Shown: positions 15,001-21,494 of the stretch, one piece after another
Position numbering within the stretch: position 1 is the stretch's first letter
Layout: each line of letters begins with the position of its first letter
Virus record (IMG/VR): IMGVR_UViG_3300025853_000626
Coordinates: 1-24,499 of that record
DNA: 24,499 bases
Strand: one strand, 5' to 3'
Source of the DNA: a virus
The notes under the pieces: model-generated
Told to the model about the DNA's origin: nothing
The model's database searches: none
The model's input: only the letters and a program-made list of their open reading frames with translations
Translations under genes and position numbers: made by a program

Positions 15001-15215
15001 CCGAGAGCATCAGCAGTTTGCAGCGCGCTTTTCGCCATTAAGCCAAAACCGGCGGCACCAGCAGCAGCACCCAGGGCGCCGACCATGCCGCCCAGGCTGC
15101 TTTTGATTTTGTCGACCGCTTTGCTGGCCTGGTTGAGATTGCCTTTCAGCGAGTTGATGGCTTTGGATGTCTGATCCTTGCCTTCAAATACGACCTTGAC
15201 GGTTTGGTTTGCCAC
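12030..15215 (-). CDS. Tail tape measure protein
   Basis: A 1061-residue protein and the longest gene here. The N-terminus (TVKVVFEGKDQTSKAINSLK) and the helical segment with TADALGKTSQKLGVTANELF are typical of tape measures. A hydrophobic stretch lies at about residues 273-331, charged coiled coils follow to about residue 650, and a Gly/Ala-rich hydrophobic part precedes GGQVSGPGGPTADRVPAMLS and the later motif VGEDGPELFIPN. It fixes tail length and is ejected with the DNA; at about 0.15 nm per residue the tail would be roughly 160 nm. The start is GTG, inside the frameshifted extension of the chaperone gene, as is usual for this gene pair. Confidence 0.95.
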   Translation of the reverse strand: MANQTVKVVFEGKDQTSKAINSLKGNLNQASKAVDKIKSSLGGMVGALGAAAGAAGFGLMAKSALQTADALGKTSQKLGVTANELFKFQTQAELAGISSDTANMALQRFTRRTAEAAIGTGEAKAALEELRINADALQRLPLSERMKVLADAFSEVESPADRLRLAFKLFDSEGAAMVNMLEGGRESLEETEARMRELGISINSRSAPAVENFNDAVFLLQRRVQAAMIDGLGEAAPIMEDVADKLAEMAVPLTGKLLKGFQWLLSNLDTIVRGFKLLIGALVVMKVVQFTTAILALVKALGGMAAILAALGGPISLLIAGIGALGAVIYNFRSEIMDSVEALDDYLGITDKVSKAVKFFKGILGDSEDQVEDNTDTTKKATKETDNFEEAVDNLKDTVKKTDPPLEGFGDTVDYVATEEIRAAARTDAFREALEDLREAARTGADDIEDFQKEIADFEKTVNNTEATTEDFNDALLNSIEELTGVTFEARAVRQEIDKVKASIEALSKAEGDFNDELAVLNRRLEELGGELVEATKAADGLTASQREVLDEVKKTENEIKDLNDKLDDLGALYKKGAISAREYQIATEKVNAEIKELNQVDLTEFERSVRDAFDGSPVEEFFDKLDQVTGGTGALDSLVKDLIGAGGVKSAIANCFGTQPVTNFEEAVKRLFTGSGSALGGFGAALGNLTSALGGFFSGALSSFSSFKDAVVRTLEQIAAAAIASVGISFLKNLIPGLRDGGMVEGFATGGQVSGPGGPTADRVPAMLSDGEYVIRASSVNKFGARFFDALNSGRLPKFALGGLFGGTYGSIDNFDWFELFRTYFGPGDVSGTEGLAQGIANVVNTILTTMETFQTAIKTGVVDAINAVTDEMFGGKPTFTVDYVTEIIDKILEGVFDKLVEIAEKGDVINTEGNIFDRIREAIFKGGTFPNVSDEFSGPFQQSMIDELIRMISNLQSMILNFSFDDHVKKLFNRADGVVGGSLYLQGRQFGGPLERGQASMVGEDGPELFIPNRGGTVSPIKGNSVDLQQSINDMKDEIVMLRRQLSRELSGRRPAGVR

Positions 15216-15734
15216 TCATCGCCTCGCTGCGCTGCTTCTGATATTCCTCATCTTGTATCGTGAAGAATAACGACCATTCGATAAACTCATCGACGGACAT
15301 TTCGGCCTCGAGCTGGGATACGGTCATCCCCAGCTTTTCAGCCAGCACAAACCGGAATCGCCTGTCCGCCGACTCTCTTAGTTTTTTTCGAGCGCCTCGG
15401 CATCACCCGACATCACCTGATTGGCAATGCGCGCGACGACGTTGGCGTCGACATCATTCCGCAGCGCGTTCTTATCCTCAATCGTGAACAGCTTATCGCC
15501 ATTCTCGTCGACCAGCTTCATGATCAGTAGCTCGGCCAGGGTATCAGCGGCGGATTGCTTTTCCGTTAAATACTGCAAGCGACCTTGGTCCTTTAGAGTA
15601 AAGGGCGACGAATAAGCCACCATCGGCCCATCCTCGTCGCCCCACTCCTCGATCTCGATTCGCTTTAACGGCTTTGCCTTGAAATGCTCAGTCGCTCGCT
15701 GGATGGCGCGCGACTTCGATTTCTCGGCGGCCAT
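15184..15734 (-). CDS. Tail assembly chaperone, -1 frameshift product
   Basis: A 183-residue product equivalent to lambda gpGT. The first 117 or so residues are the short chaperone. The ribosome then slips back one base at A_AAA_AAC (15387-15381) and reads LRESADRRFRFVLAEK, LGMTVSQLEAEMS and VDEFIEWSLFFTIQDEEY to a TGA at 15186-15184. The LGMTVSQLEAEMS part is the typical conserved motif of gpT-type extensions, so the reading is more than chance. The extension overlaps the start of the tape measure gene. In lambda the long form binds the tape measure while the short form binds tail tube subunits; the ratio is set by the slip rate. Confidence 0.88.
15378..15734 (-). CDS. Tail assembly chaperone, short form
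   Basis: A 118-residue protein, the equivalent of lambda gpG. It begins MAAEKSKSRAIQRATEHFKA and has a beta-rich middle followed by helices (KQSAADTLAELLIMKLVDEN). The zero-frame stop TAA comes immediately after the slippery AAC codon. Its ATG overlaps the tail tube stop as TGATG. Its place between the tail tube and tape measure genes is the standard order in siphoviruses. Confidence 0.9.
   Translation of the reverse strand: MAAEKSKSRAIQRATEHFKAKPLKRIEIEEWGDEDGPMVAYSSPFTLKDQGRLQYLTEKQSAADTLAELLIMKLVDENGDKLFTIEDKNALRNDVDANVVARIANQVMSGDAEALEKN
15381..15387 (-). other. Programmed -1 ribosomal frameshift site
   Basis: On the coding strand the zero-frame codons are GAA AAA AAC TAA, which contain the heptamer A_AAA_AAC. 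Both tRNAs can re-pair after a one-base backward slip. A Shine-Dalgarno-like GAGG lies six bases upstream of the A-run, similar in arrangement to known stimulators. The zero-frame stop directly after the site may add a pause. I could not confirm a downstream hairpin by eye. Confidence 0.88.
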
Positions 15735-16126
15735 CAGCTTACCGTACCTTCAGTCAGCGCACCGTCGCCCTGGAGCGACAAAGAGGCTTCGACCAGACCG
15801 TCAAAAGAGCTATTGATCGTGCGCCCGGTCACGATAGCCGCGCCAGAAAGCAAGTGATCGCCAGTTGTGTCGCCTTCAACCTGGAAGTTGACAGTAACCT
15901 CGCTGCCGACAGTCAAGGCGCCCTGGCCGGTCGTGTCAGTATCGTCGAAAAAGATATCGACCGATCCGCTCCAGCTCTTCAGTGAAGTCTCGAACGTGCG
16001 ATAAGTATCGCCCATGCTGGTCGACTCGATGGTGTCCATCGTCTCGTCTACGCTGAAAGATCGAATCTCCGCAATAGCGACAGAGCCGACCTTTACGGTT
16101 CCATTGTTGCCCGTAAGTGTTGCCAT
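15734..16126 (-). CDS. Major tail (tube) protein
   Basis: A 130-residue protein beginning MATLTGNNGTVKVGSVAIAE. It is mostly beta strand, with IRSFSVDETMDTIESTSMGD and the motif SLKSWSGSVDIFFDD, both usual in tail tube subunits of the TP901-1/lambda V type. The protein stacks as hexamer rings around the tape measure. The end (LSLQGDGALTEGTVS) has no added Ig-like domain. A good AGGAGGC ribosome binding site precedes the ATG, as expected for a protein made in large amount. The gene comes directly before the chaperone gene. Confidence 0.88.
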   Translation of the reverse strand: MATLTGNNGTVKVGSVAIAEIRSFSVDETMDTIESTSMGDTYRTFETSLKSWSGSVDIFFDDTDTTGQGALTVGSEVTVNFQVEGDTTGDHLLSGAAIVTGRTINSSFDGLVEASLSLQGDGALTEGTVS

Positions 16127-16300
16127 TTAGTTTGCCTCCTCGGCTTTCGGTGTTGCGGCTCGATCTTTCGATTTCGCCTTCGGTTTTGCCTTTGCTGACT
16201 CAGTAGTCCAGCCGTTCATTATGAGCCGACCCGCGTCAAGCTCATAAACCGTTATCGGGTCGCCGCCGCCTGGGGGCCACACCTGAATTCGTTTTGCCAT
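16127..16300 (-). CDS. Small lysine-rich tail-region protein
   Basis: A 57-residue protein starting at the second possible ATG (MAKRIQVWPPGGGDPITVYE), which has AAAGGAGAG upstream; the longer open frame would overlap the gpU-like gene. The first 35 residues are a small beta-rich unit with GRLIMNGWTTE. The rest is a lysine-rich tail (AKAKPKAKSKDRAATPKAEE). The layout, a short folded unit followed by a Lys/Ala tail, is like that of the other small protein encoded at 17069-17266, so the two may be distant relatives. Function unknown; such proteins often occur between head-tail and tail tube genes. Confidence 0.7.
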   Translation of the reverse strand: MAKRIQVWPPGGGDPITVYELDAGRLIMNGWTTESAKAKPKAKSKDRAATPKAEEAN

Positions 16301-16313
16301 GTCATGCTCTCCT

Positions 16314-16757
16314 TTATACGGCGGTATCGACCGCATTCTCGAGCGTGACATATTGAACCGTCACGCCGATTTTTCCGATGGCGACGGGTTGATCCCCTTC
16401 GCCTGAGAAATCCGCATCGAACGACACGACCCTGGTATCTTTTGCCAGGCCGCCCCGCGTGATATCCGCCGCGAGTGCTTCTTCTATTTCCTCGCTAATT
16501 GTATCCAGATCGTCATCGAAATTCGATACCCCCTTGACAAATGCGTCGACCGTAATCGTCAGCGTTCGCACCTGAGTGCGCGGTGGGTTGATCGTCTGGA
16601 CCTCGACCTCTTCGGTGTCAGTGTAGATTGCCAGGCCGGGCAGCTTGTTTTCAGCCAGGGGATAAACCCGAGTCCGGTATACGTTGCTGCCGGTAGTCGC
16701 CAGCCCGGTCAGTGTCGTCACGATATTGTCGCGGATTTGCTTCCGAACGTGCGCCAT
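16314..16757 (-). CDS. Tail terminator protein (lambda gpU-like)
   Basis: A 147-residue protein beginning MAHVRKQIRDNIVTTLTGLA. The helix, the Val-Tyr-Arg-Thr-Arg-Val-Tyr-Pro strand, the segment LPGLAIYTDTEEVEV and the closing strands (KIGVTVQYVT) match tail terminators of the gpU type, which cap the tail tube and bind the head. Length is close to the family norm. Its start overlaps the end of the FII-like gene by one base. Position after a head-tail joining gene and before the tube gene fits the usual gene order. Confidence 0.8.
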   Translation of the reverse strand: MAHVRKQIRDNIVTTLTGLATTGSNVYRTRVYPLAENKLPGLAIYTDTEEVEVQTINPPRTQVRTLTITVDAFVKGVSNFDDDLDTISEEIEEALAADITRGGLAKDTRVVSFDADFSGEGDQPVAIGKIGVTVQYVTLENAVDTAV

Positions 16758-17068
16758 TACTGTTTCTCGAGCTGGAGCATTGTGGTCCCGGTGCCGTCAT
16801 CCATCACGACCCGGATAATGTAATTCGTTGAGTTTACCGTCAGCGCATCACCTTCGGCAGCCGCCGAAACGTCGCTGGTCTTGCAATGAAAAATCGGCGC
16901 GCTGCTCGCTACCGGGACAAACCCACCCGCCTCGATGGGCTCAAATTCATCATCAAAAATCCCGGTGATACTGGCAGCAGCTCCGCCGCTTGGCGTATAG
17001 GTGGCCGTCACGCCGAAATCGTCAGCGCTGAAAAATACAGCTCGCTCGATATCGGTTTCGACCGCCAT
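16757..17068 (-). CDS. Head-tail joining protein (lambda gpFII-like)
   Basis: A 103-residue beta-rich protein beginning MAVETDIERAVFFSADDFGV. The order of elements is that of lambda FII: a helix, a strand with TATYTPSGG, the motif GIFDDEFEP, a strand ending PIFHCKTSDV, and a DALTVNSTNYIIRVVMDDGT hairpin. FII binds the portal complex and the tail terminator, joining head and tail. It precedes the gpU-like gene, as in lambda. The match is by pattern only, with low sequence identity expected. Confidence 0.8.
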   Translation of the reverse strand: MAVETDIERAVFFSADDFGVTATYTPSGGAAASITGIFDDEFEPIEAGGFVPVASSAPIFHCKTSDVSAAAEGDALTVNSTNYIIRVVMDDGTGTTMLQLEKQ

Positions 17069-17266
17069 TTACTTCGCCGCTTTCTTTCTGGTTGCCTTGG
17101 GCTTCGCAGCGCGATTGTCTGCGTCGATTTGATTCGCTTCAGTCCATGCGACCGCGCGACCTCGAGAAATGAGCCAATGGCCGTCTGCATCGCTTACATC
17201 GAGCGCGCTCCCGGCTTCCTGGTGTTCGCCCTTCCAGGCGATTGAGCTTACCAATTTAACCTTCAT
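17069..17266 (-). CDS. Small head-region protein with lysine-rich tail
   Basis: A 65-residue protein, MKVKLVSSIAWKGEHQEAGS and onward. It has a strand-turn-strand core ending GHWLISRGRAVAW and a basic C-terminus (RAAKPKATRKKAAK). The pattern K-x-K-L, then G, then L-I-x-x-G-x-A resembles the short phage proteins of the DUF7210 kind, found between capsid and head-tail connector genes in many siphoviruses. Its function is unknown. It follows an intrinsic terminator, so it is probably read at a lower level than the capsid gene. Confidence 0.75.
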   Translation of the reverse strand: MKVKLVSSIAWKGEHQEAGSALDVSDADGHWLISRGRAVAWTEANQIDADNRAAKPKATRKKAAK

Positions 17267-17277
17267 ATTTACCTCGA

Positions 17278-17301
17278 AGAAAAGGCGCCCCGAAGGGCGC
17301 C
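17278..17301 (-). terminator. Intrinsic terminator or attenuator after the capsid gene
   Basis: On the minus strand GGCGCCC and GGGCGCC form a seven-base-pair stem with a short TTCG loop, followed by TTTTCTT. It lies in the 45-base gap after the capsid stop codon, one of the few gaps in the late operon. Since tail genes follow without an obvious promoter, it probably works as a partial terminator that favours capsid mRNA, or is bypassed by antitermination. Confidence 0.8.
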
Positions 17302-17311
17302 ACTTTGACTA

Positions 17312-18574
17312 TCAAGTCGTGATGTCAAGAATCGCGGCAAACGATTCTGCGTGTCGGACTGCAACATCGATATCCTGGTACATAGCGATTCGAGTCGCGC
17401 CGGTAGCCGATCCAGTGTAGGGATCAACCAGCACATCGAGACCGCCGAACATACCGATCATCAAGTCGTTGAAGTTTCCGAAGATTACAGCCGAACAAAC
17501 GCCGGAGCTGGTTCCCTTGGTCAAGTCCGAAGGAACAAGCGTCGAGCTTGCTACGTTGTAACCCAACAGAGTGTTGCTATCGTTGAGGATGAAATTGCCC
17601 TCGACGCCGCTCGCCTGGCGCGGAGTCTGACGCATAGCACCGACCACTTTCGGGTTAGTGAGATATGCCAGATTACCAGCCAGCGCGTTGTCGATTGCGA
17701 CTTCCTTCTCAAGGTCTACCAGCTTGGCGTAAGTAACTGCGCCGCCGTTGGTGCCCATAGCAACAGAACCGATGCCGCTGGTCTGAGTGATGCCGGTCGG
17801 CTCATTAGAACCGCCGCCCTCGATTGCCACTTCGTCGATCTTGGCCGCGAACTGGCGGGTCAGATCGTCGCGGATAACCTGCTCGACGCTAGGATCAGAC
17901 TGCATAGACAGCTTGCGAGAGATGTCTACATACTGAACCAGAGTCTTAGGTGACATCGTTACCTGACGGAACGTAGGCGCGCCCTCTGCACCAGGTGCAG
18001 TGTTCTCGGCAACAAAGCCGACAGACGTTTTCGCGTTCAGCGCGGGAATGGCGACATCGCCCTTCAGTCCTTGCATCATGCGAGCGCCCAGGCTTGAGAT
18101 CACCAGGTTCGCGCGCAGCGCGTCGATGAACTCGCCGCCCAGATGGTCGGTAGGCTTCAAAAAGCCGCCAGCGGTGTTAGTGCCGACAGTCAGATCGCGC
18201 TTGAAGATGCTGGACGGAACGTAAAAGCCGCGAGGCTCTTTGCCGTAGCGCTTGGCAAGCTCTTCAGATACTTCGCGCTCGAAGCCGTCAAAGCGGCCAG
18301 ATTGCGCGGAGCGGATAGCGTTGATCAGGCTATATTGGCGCTCTTCTTTTGGCGTTAGCTCAACGTCAGCGACGTCCAGGGGCTTGTCGGCAATCTTGTC
18401 CAACAATGCGCCTCGGAACTGCGCTAATGTCATGCCCTGGCGAATAGCGTCGTCAGCGAATGATCGCTGATTGTGCTTGGCGGCCAGGCCGAGCATTTCA
18501 TTTACTTCCTTGGATCGTTCGGCAGCGGCTTCCGCGCGTACCTGATCCAAATCGATATGGTTTTCCTGTTCCAT
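17312..18574 (-). CDS. Major capsid protein from an internal start
   Basis: Inside the fusion frame, codon 475 is an ATG (MEQENHIDLDQVRAEAAAER) preceded at eight bases by AAAGGAGGTT, the best ribosome binding site in the window. Starting here gives a 420-residue major capsid precursor with its delta domain and HK97 fold, close to the usual length for an HK97-type capsid gene. Free capsid protein is needed in hundreds of copies and protease in a few, so two products from one frame are sensible: a small amount of fusion carrying the protease into the prohead, and a large amount of capsid. The capsid amino-acid motifs are listed with the fusion. Confidence 0.8.
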   Translation of the reverse strand: MEQENHIDLDQVRAEAAAERSKEVNEMLGLAAKHNQRSFADDAIRQGMTLAQFRGALLDKIADKPLDVADVELTPKEERQYSLINAIRSAQSGRFDGFEREVSEELAKRYGKEPRGFYVPSSIFKRDLTVGTNTAGGFLKPTDHLGGEFIDALRANLVISSLGARMMQGLKGDVAIPALNAKTSVGFVAENTAPGAEGAPTFRQVTMSPKTLVQYVDISRKLSMQSDPSVEQVIRDDLTRQFAAKIDEVAIEGGGSNEPTGITQTSGIGSVAMGTNGGAVTYAKLVDLEKEVAIDNALAGNLAYLTNPKVVGAMRQTPRQASGVEGNFILNDSNTLLGYNVASSTLVPSDLTKGTSSGVCSAVIFGNFNDLMIGMFGGLDVLVDPYTGSATGATRIAMYQDIDVAVRHAESFAAILDITT

Positions 18575-19996
18575 GATAGGAACCTCCTTTTCGATGGGTT
18601 TAATGGTAGCGGTGTCGGATACCTCGACCGAACGCCCCACACCGACGGACGGGTCGGCGGGAAGTGAAACGATAGAGACCTCCATGATTTCGGCGTCAAT
18701 TACTCGAAACAGACCTTGATCGTCTTTGTCTCTTTCCATCTTCCGAACTTTATAGCCGATTGAGACATTCGAGCGAATGCCGTCGACTACATCCTGATAA
18801 ACCTCGCTGGCGAGTGTGCCCCTTCCGAAGCGCACCGTCGCTCGGAGACGCCGAGCCGAGCCATCCAGGTTTACGGATTCGATCACCCCGATCTGTCGTT
18901 CGGGGTCGTGATCCAGCAGCAGCGGCGCATGGCCGGATCGCAAAAACTTTAAGTCGAGCGTCTGCTCGGTGTGAACGATCATCTCGCGACCGAATGATCG
19001 CTCGACTTCCAGCTCACTCGATACTGACATCTCGACGCGCCGATCATCTTTTTCCTCGATCTCGGCGTGTTCCATCCGATGGAATACCTCGGATTTGGAG
19101 AGTCGTTCCTCATCATAATCGCCGCCAGATTCCTCGATCTCGGGCTCCTCTTCGGGCTCTTCGACCATTGGCTTCGCGAATGTGATGATGATTTCGTCAT
19201 CGGTTTCGACGATTTCTTTTATATGTCGCTGTTCCACTGCGGCATCCTCTGATTTTTGCATCTCGCCAGTATACTCCGCCTTTTCGTTTTCATCATCAGA
19301 TGCCAGCGGATGCCCCGCCGGGAAAAGGTCGGTATCGTGTTTTCCGCCCTGGAATCGGTCATTCTTCATCGCAAACAAAAACGAATTTACCCTGGCATAT
19401 CCCCACTGCTCCGGGGAGCCGACGCCAGGGCGCACCGATTCCGGGTTTGTCTTATAGGCGCCAATGCCGCGCTCCATTACTTCGCGCAGCATCCCGAGCG
19501 TCACCCGCCGCAGCGGATCGTCGCCCACCTCCTCGTTGTGTTCGTCGCGCTTATTCTCGAGCGCGGCCTCGACCTGATCGGAAAGCTGGCGCTCTTCCTT
19601 TTTGCCTTCCAGCTTTTTGATCAGCTCGAGGATCGCATCCTTCATGCCTTGCTCGCCGAGCGTACCGATGACGCCCCATTTCATCTGCGCCACTACTCCG
19701 GCGACGTTGCTTTTGTTCGGCTCTTCATCTGATAGATGGGCGCCATCCTCAAAATGACGCGCTGCCCAGGCTTCCCGCTCTTTGATCCAATCCAGAACCG
19801 AACCGGCTTCATCGCCATCCCGCGCGCGTCCCCATAACCGGAAAGCGTCATTGCCCCGGACATTCCCGCCCAGCGCCCAAATCTCGGAGTTGAATTCCTT
19901 TATGTTTTCCGCAAATTCACGGTCGAATTGCGGATATTCGGAATTCCGAAGCGATATCTTCAGATCGTCGCCCTGCTTTGGAAAGTCAGTCGCCAT
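17312..19996 (-). CDS. Prohead protease-major capsid fusion protein
   Basis: An 894-residue frame with three parts. Residues 1-245 are an unusual N-terminal region with FNSEIWALGGNVRGNDAFRL and GYARVNSFLFAMKNDRF, then a very acidic linker (EEPEEEPEIEES). Residues 320-455 are an S78/HK97-type prohead protease: HAPLLLDHDPERQIGV with His363, RSNVSIGYKV with Ser412, and AEIMEVSIVSLPAD. Residues 475-894 are an HK97-fold major capsid protein with a helical scaffolding-like delta region (about 475-590), the TNTAGGFLKPTDHLGGE start of the mature shell and the VDISRKLSMQS motif. In most siphoviruses protease and capsid are separate genes. The frame starts 11 bases before the portal gene ends. A strong internal start for the capsid part is described separately. 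Confidence 0.9.
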   Translation of the reverse strand: MATDFPKQGDDLKISLRNSEYPQFDREFAENIKEFNSEIWALGGNVRGNDAFRLWGRARDGDEAGSVLDWIKEREAWAARHFEDGAHLSDEEPNKSNVAGVVAQMKWGVIGTLGEQGMKDAILELIKKLEGKKEERQLSDQVEAALENKRDEHNEEVGDDPLRRVTLGMLREVMERGIGAYKTNPESVRPGVGSPEQWGYARVNSFLFAMKNDRFQGGKHDTDLFPAGHPLASDDENEKAEYTGEMQKSEDAAVEQRHIKEIVETDDEIIITFAKPMVEEPEEEPEIEESGGDYDEERLSKSEVFHRMEHAEIEEKDDRRVEMSVSSELEVERSFGREMIVHTEQTLDLKFLRSGHAPLLLDHDPERQIGVIESVNLDGSARRLRATVRFGRGTLASEVYQDVVDGIRSNVSIGYKVRKMERDKDDQGLFRVIDAEIMEVSIVSLPADPSVGVGRSVEVSDTATIKPIEKEVPIMEQENHIDLDQVRAEAAAERSKEVNEMLGLAAKHNQRSFADDAIRQGMTLAQFRGALLDKIADKPLDVADVELTPKEERQYSLINAIRSAQSGRFDGFEREVSEELAKRYGKEPRGFYVPSSIFKRDLTVGTNTAGGFLKPTDHLGGEFIDALRANLVISSLGARMMQGLKGDVAIPALNAKTSVGFVAENTAPGAEGAPTFRQVTMSPKTLVQYVDISRKLSMQSDPSVEQVIRDDLTRQFAAKIDEVAIEGGGSNEPTGITQTSGIGSVAMGTNGGAVTYAKLVDLEKEVAIDNALAGNLAYLTNPKVVGAMRQTPRQASGVEGNFILNDSNTLLGYNVASSTLVPSDLTKGTSSGVCSAVIFGNFNDLMIGMFGGLDVLVDPYTGSATGATRIAMYQDIDVAVRHAESFAAILDITT
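18581..18590 (-). promoter_or_regulatory. Strong internal ribosome binding site for the capsid protein
   Basis: The coding strand reads AAAGGAGGTT, an almost perfect match to the anti-Shine-Dalgarno sequence, eight bases before an in-frame ATG. It encodes Lys-Glu-Val inside the fusion. Confidence 0.8.
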
Positions 19997-21494
19997 CGGA
20001 TTCCTCGGTCATCGCGTCGAATGATTCGCCGGTCATCAGATTGATTTTGCCGGGACCGTAGGGCGATTGTCCGCCGCCGAACGGCTCGAATGCCAGCTTG
20101 AGGCCGAACTGCTCGGCCAGCGCCTTATCACGCGCCACCTGGGCGAATACTTCCTCGACATCGCGCCCGTATACGTTAGCGACATCCTGGAGCGATATCA
20201 GGCCGTTTTGCAGCGCGACGACGTGAGCATTGATCTCCTTCTGGGGATCGACCCACTGGAAGCCGCGCGGTCGGAACTGCGACGCGCTCGCGAACTTGTC
20301 GAACTTGTCGATGGGCAGATTGACCGTGCCAATCGTGAACGCATTGATCAGCCAGCGCTCATAAACCGGCATGACGAAATGCGAAATCATATAGCTCTGG
20401 ATCATCTTGTAGAAATCACGATCCTCGATGCTGCCCTGGCGGATGCTCGAGTAGCTGGTTTGCGTCAGGTCATTAGCCAGCGAGTGATAGGAAACGCCGA
20501 GCCCGGACGCGATGCCGCGCAGGATCGATTTCTCGAAATCACCGAACGCGCTAGTCGGATGCGACGGATCCCAGGGTTGGAATTCGACATCCCTCGGGAG
20601 CTGGAAGAATGTGCCAGGCTCCGCATCAGTCAGCGGAACAATGCCATCCTCGAGATCGTCGCCCATAAATCCATCGCCGGATCGGGAAACGAAAAAGCCC
20701 ATTTTGCTCGCAGCCGTCCTGGCTGCAACCAGCTCCGCCTCGCGATAACCGTGCAGCATCTTCAGCGATGTCAGCGCGGTCGACATCCAGGGAACCCCGC
20801 GCGTTTGCTGGGCTCGGTCTGGCATATACAAGTGCAAGATACTCTCGGCCTCGACTCGCTGAGTGCGCCGATCATATTGGTGGAATTGGTAGTCGCCGGG
20901 ATGCTCGGTGAGCATGTGGTAAGCGACCGGGCGCCGGTATTGATCGAACTCGACGCCCATCCTGATTTCGTTGCCGTTCGGGGCGCGCTCGTTCTTTTCC
21001 TCATCGATCAGATCGGGCTCTAAAAACTCGAGCGCAAATCGGTCCTGGTTGCCGTCATAGTTGACAAACCTGACCAGCGCCTCGCCATCGCGAGCCATAG
21101 ATTCGGCGACCATTGCCTGGGCATCAGTAAATGACAGGCGCCCGTCGACCGTGCAATTCCCGACTCTGCTCCAGCGGGACCATTCCTGCTCGATGATCGA
21201 GTTGCCGATCTGGTCCAGGCTGCCGTCGACATTGGTGGCCTTCACCTGGAGCGACGCACCGCGCTCTCCGACGACGTTAGTTTTGACCAGGTGAAGATAT
21301 CGGCGAGCGTATTCGTTGTTCCTGGCAAGCTCTCGGCAGCGATTGCGGAGCGTTTTCAGTGAATAGCGCAGCTCGGAATCCGCCGAGCGCTGCGATGTCA
21401 CAAAATCAGAAAACAGCCGCCCGGTGCCAGCGCCATCAAATCCGCGCTTTTTGACCGGCTTCGGCTTCCTGCGAAGAAAGTCGAACATTCCCAT
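19986..21494 (-). CDS. Portal protein (lambda gpB family)
   Basis: A 502-residue protein of the Phage_portal_2 family, which forms the twelve-membered ring at the packaging vertex. The N-terminus is basic (FLRRKPKPVKKRG). Family patterns include LRNRCRELARNNEYARRY, a RGVPWMSTAL helix region, and the late motif RPRGFQWVDPQKEINAHV. The long form of the N-terminus was chosen because the ATG overlaps the preceding stop as TGATG; an ATG two codons later is also possible. The C-terminus overlaps the fusion gene by 11 bases. Length and order (after terminase, before protease) are as in lambda-like head clusters. Confidence 0.93.
   Translation of the reverse strand: MGMFDFLRRKPKPVKKRGFDGAGTGRLFSDFVTSQRSADSELRYSLKTLRNRCRELARNNEYARRYLHLVKTNVVGERGASLQVKATNVDGSLDQIGNSIIEQEWSRWSRVGNCTVDGRLSFTDAQAMVAESMARDGEALVRFVNYDGNQDRFALEFLEPDLIDEEKNERAPNGNEIRMGVEFDQYRRPVAYHMLTEHPGDYQFHQYDRRTQRVEAESILHLYMPDRAQQTRGVPWMSTALTSLKMLHGYREAELVAARTAASKMGFFVSRSGDGFMGDDLEDGIVPLTDAEPGTFFQLPRDVEFQPWDPSHPTSAFGDFEKSILRGIASGLGVSYHSLANDLTQTSYSSIRQGSIEDRDFYKMIQSYMISHFVMPVYERWLINAFTIGTVNLPIDKFDKFASASQFRPRGFQWVDPQKEINAHVVALQNGLISLQDVANVYGRDVEEVFAQVARDKALAEQFGLKLAFEPFGGGQSPYGPGKINLMTGESFDAMTEESDGD

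Noticed and set aside
14575-15174. Plus-strand open frame of about 200 codons opposite the tape measure gene
   Set aside because: Low-complexity Ser/Ala/Arg content and antisense position over a clear tape measure; a shadow frame.
17351-17953. Plus-strand open frame of about 200 codons opposite the capsid gene
   Set aside because: Antisense to the conserved capsid domain, with no motif or start signal.
20067-21023. Long plus-strand open frame (about 318 codons) opposite the portal gene
   Set aside because: It mirrors a confident portal gene, has no ribosome binding site or recognisable motif and is explained by codon bias in GC-rich DNA.
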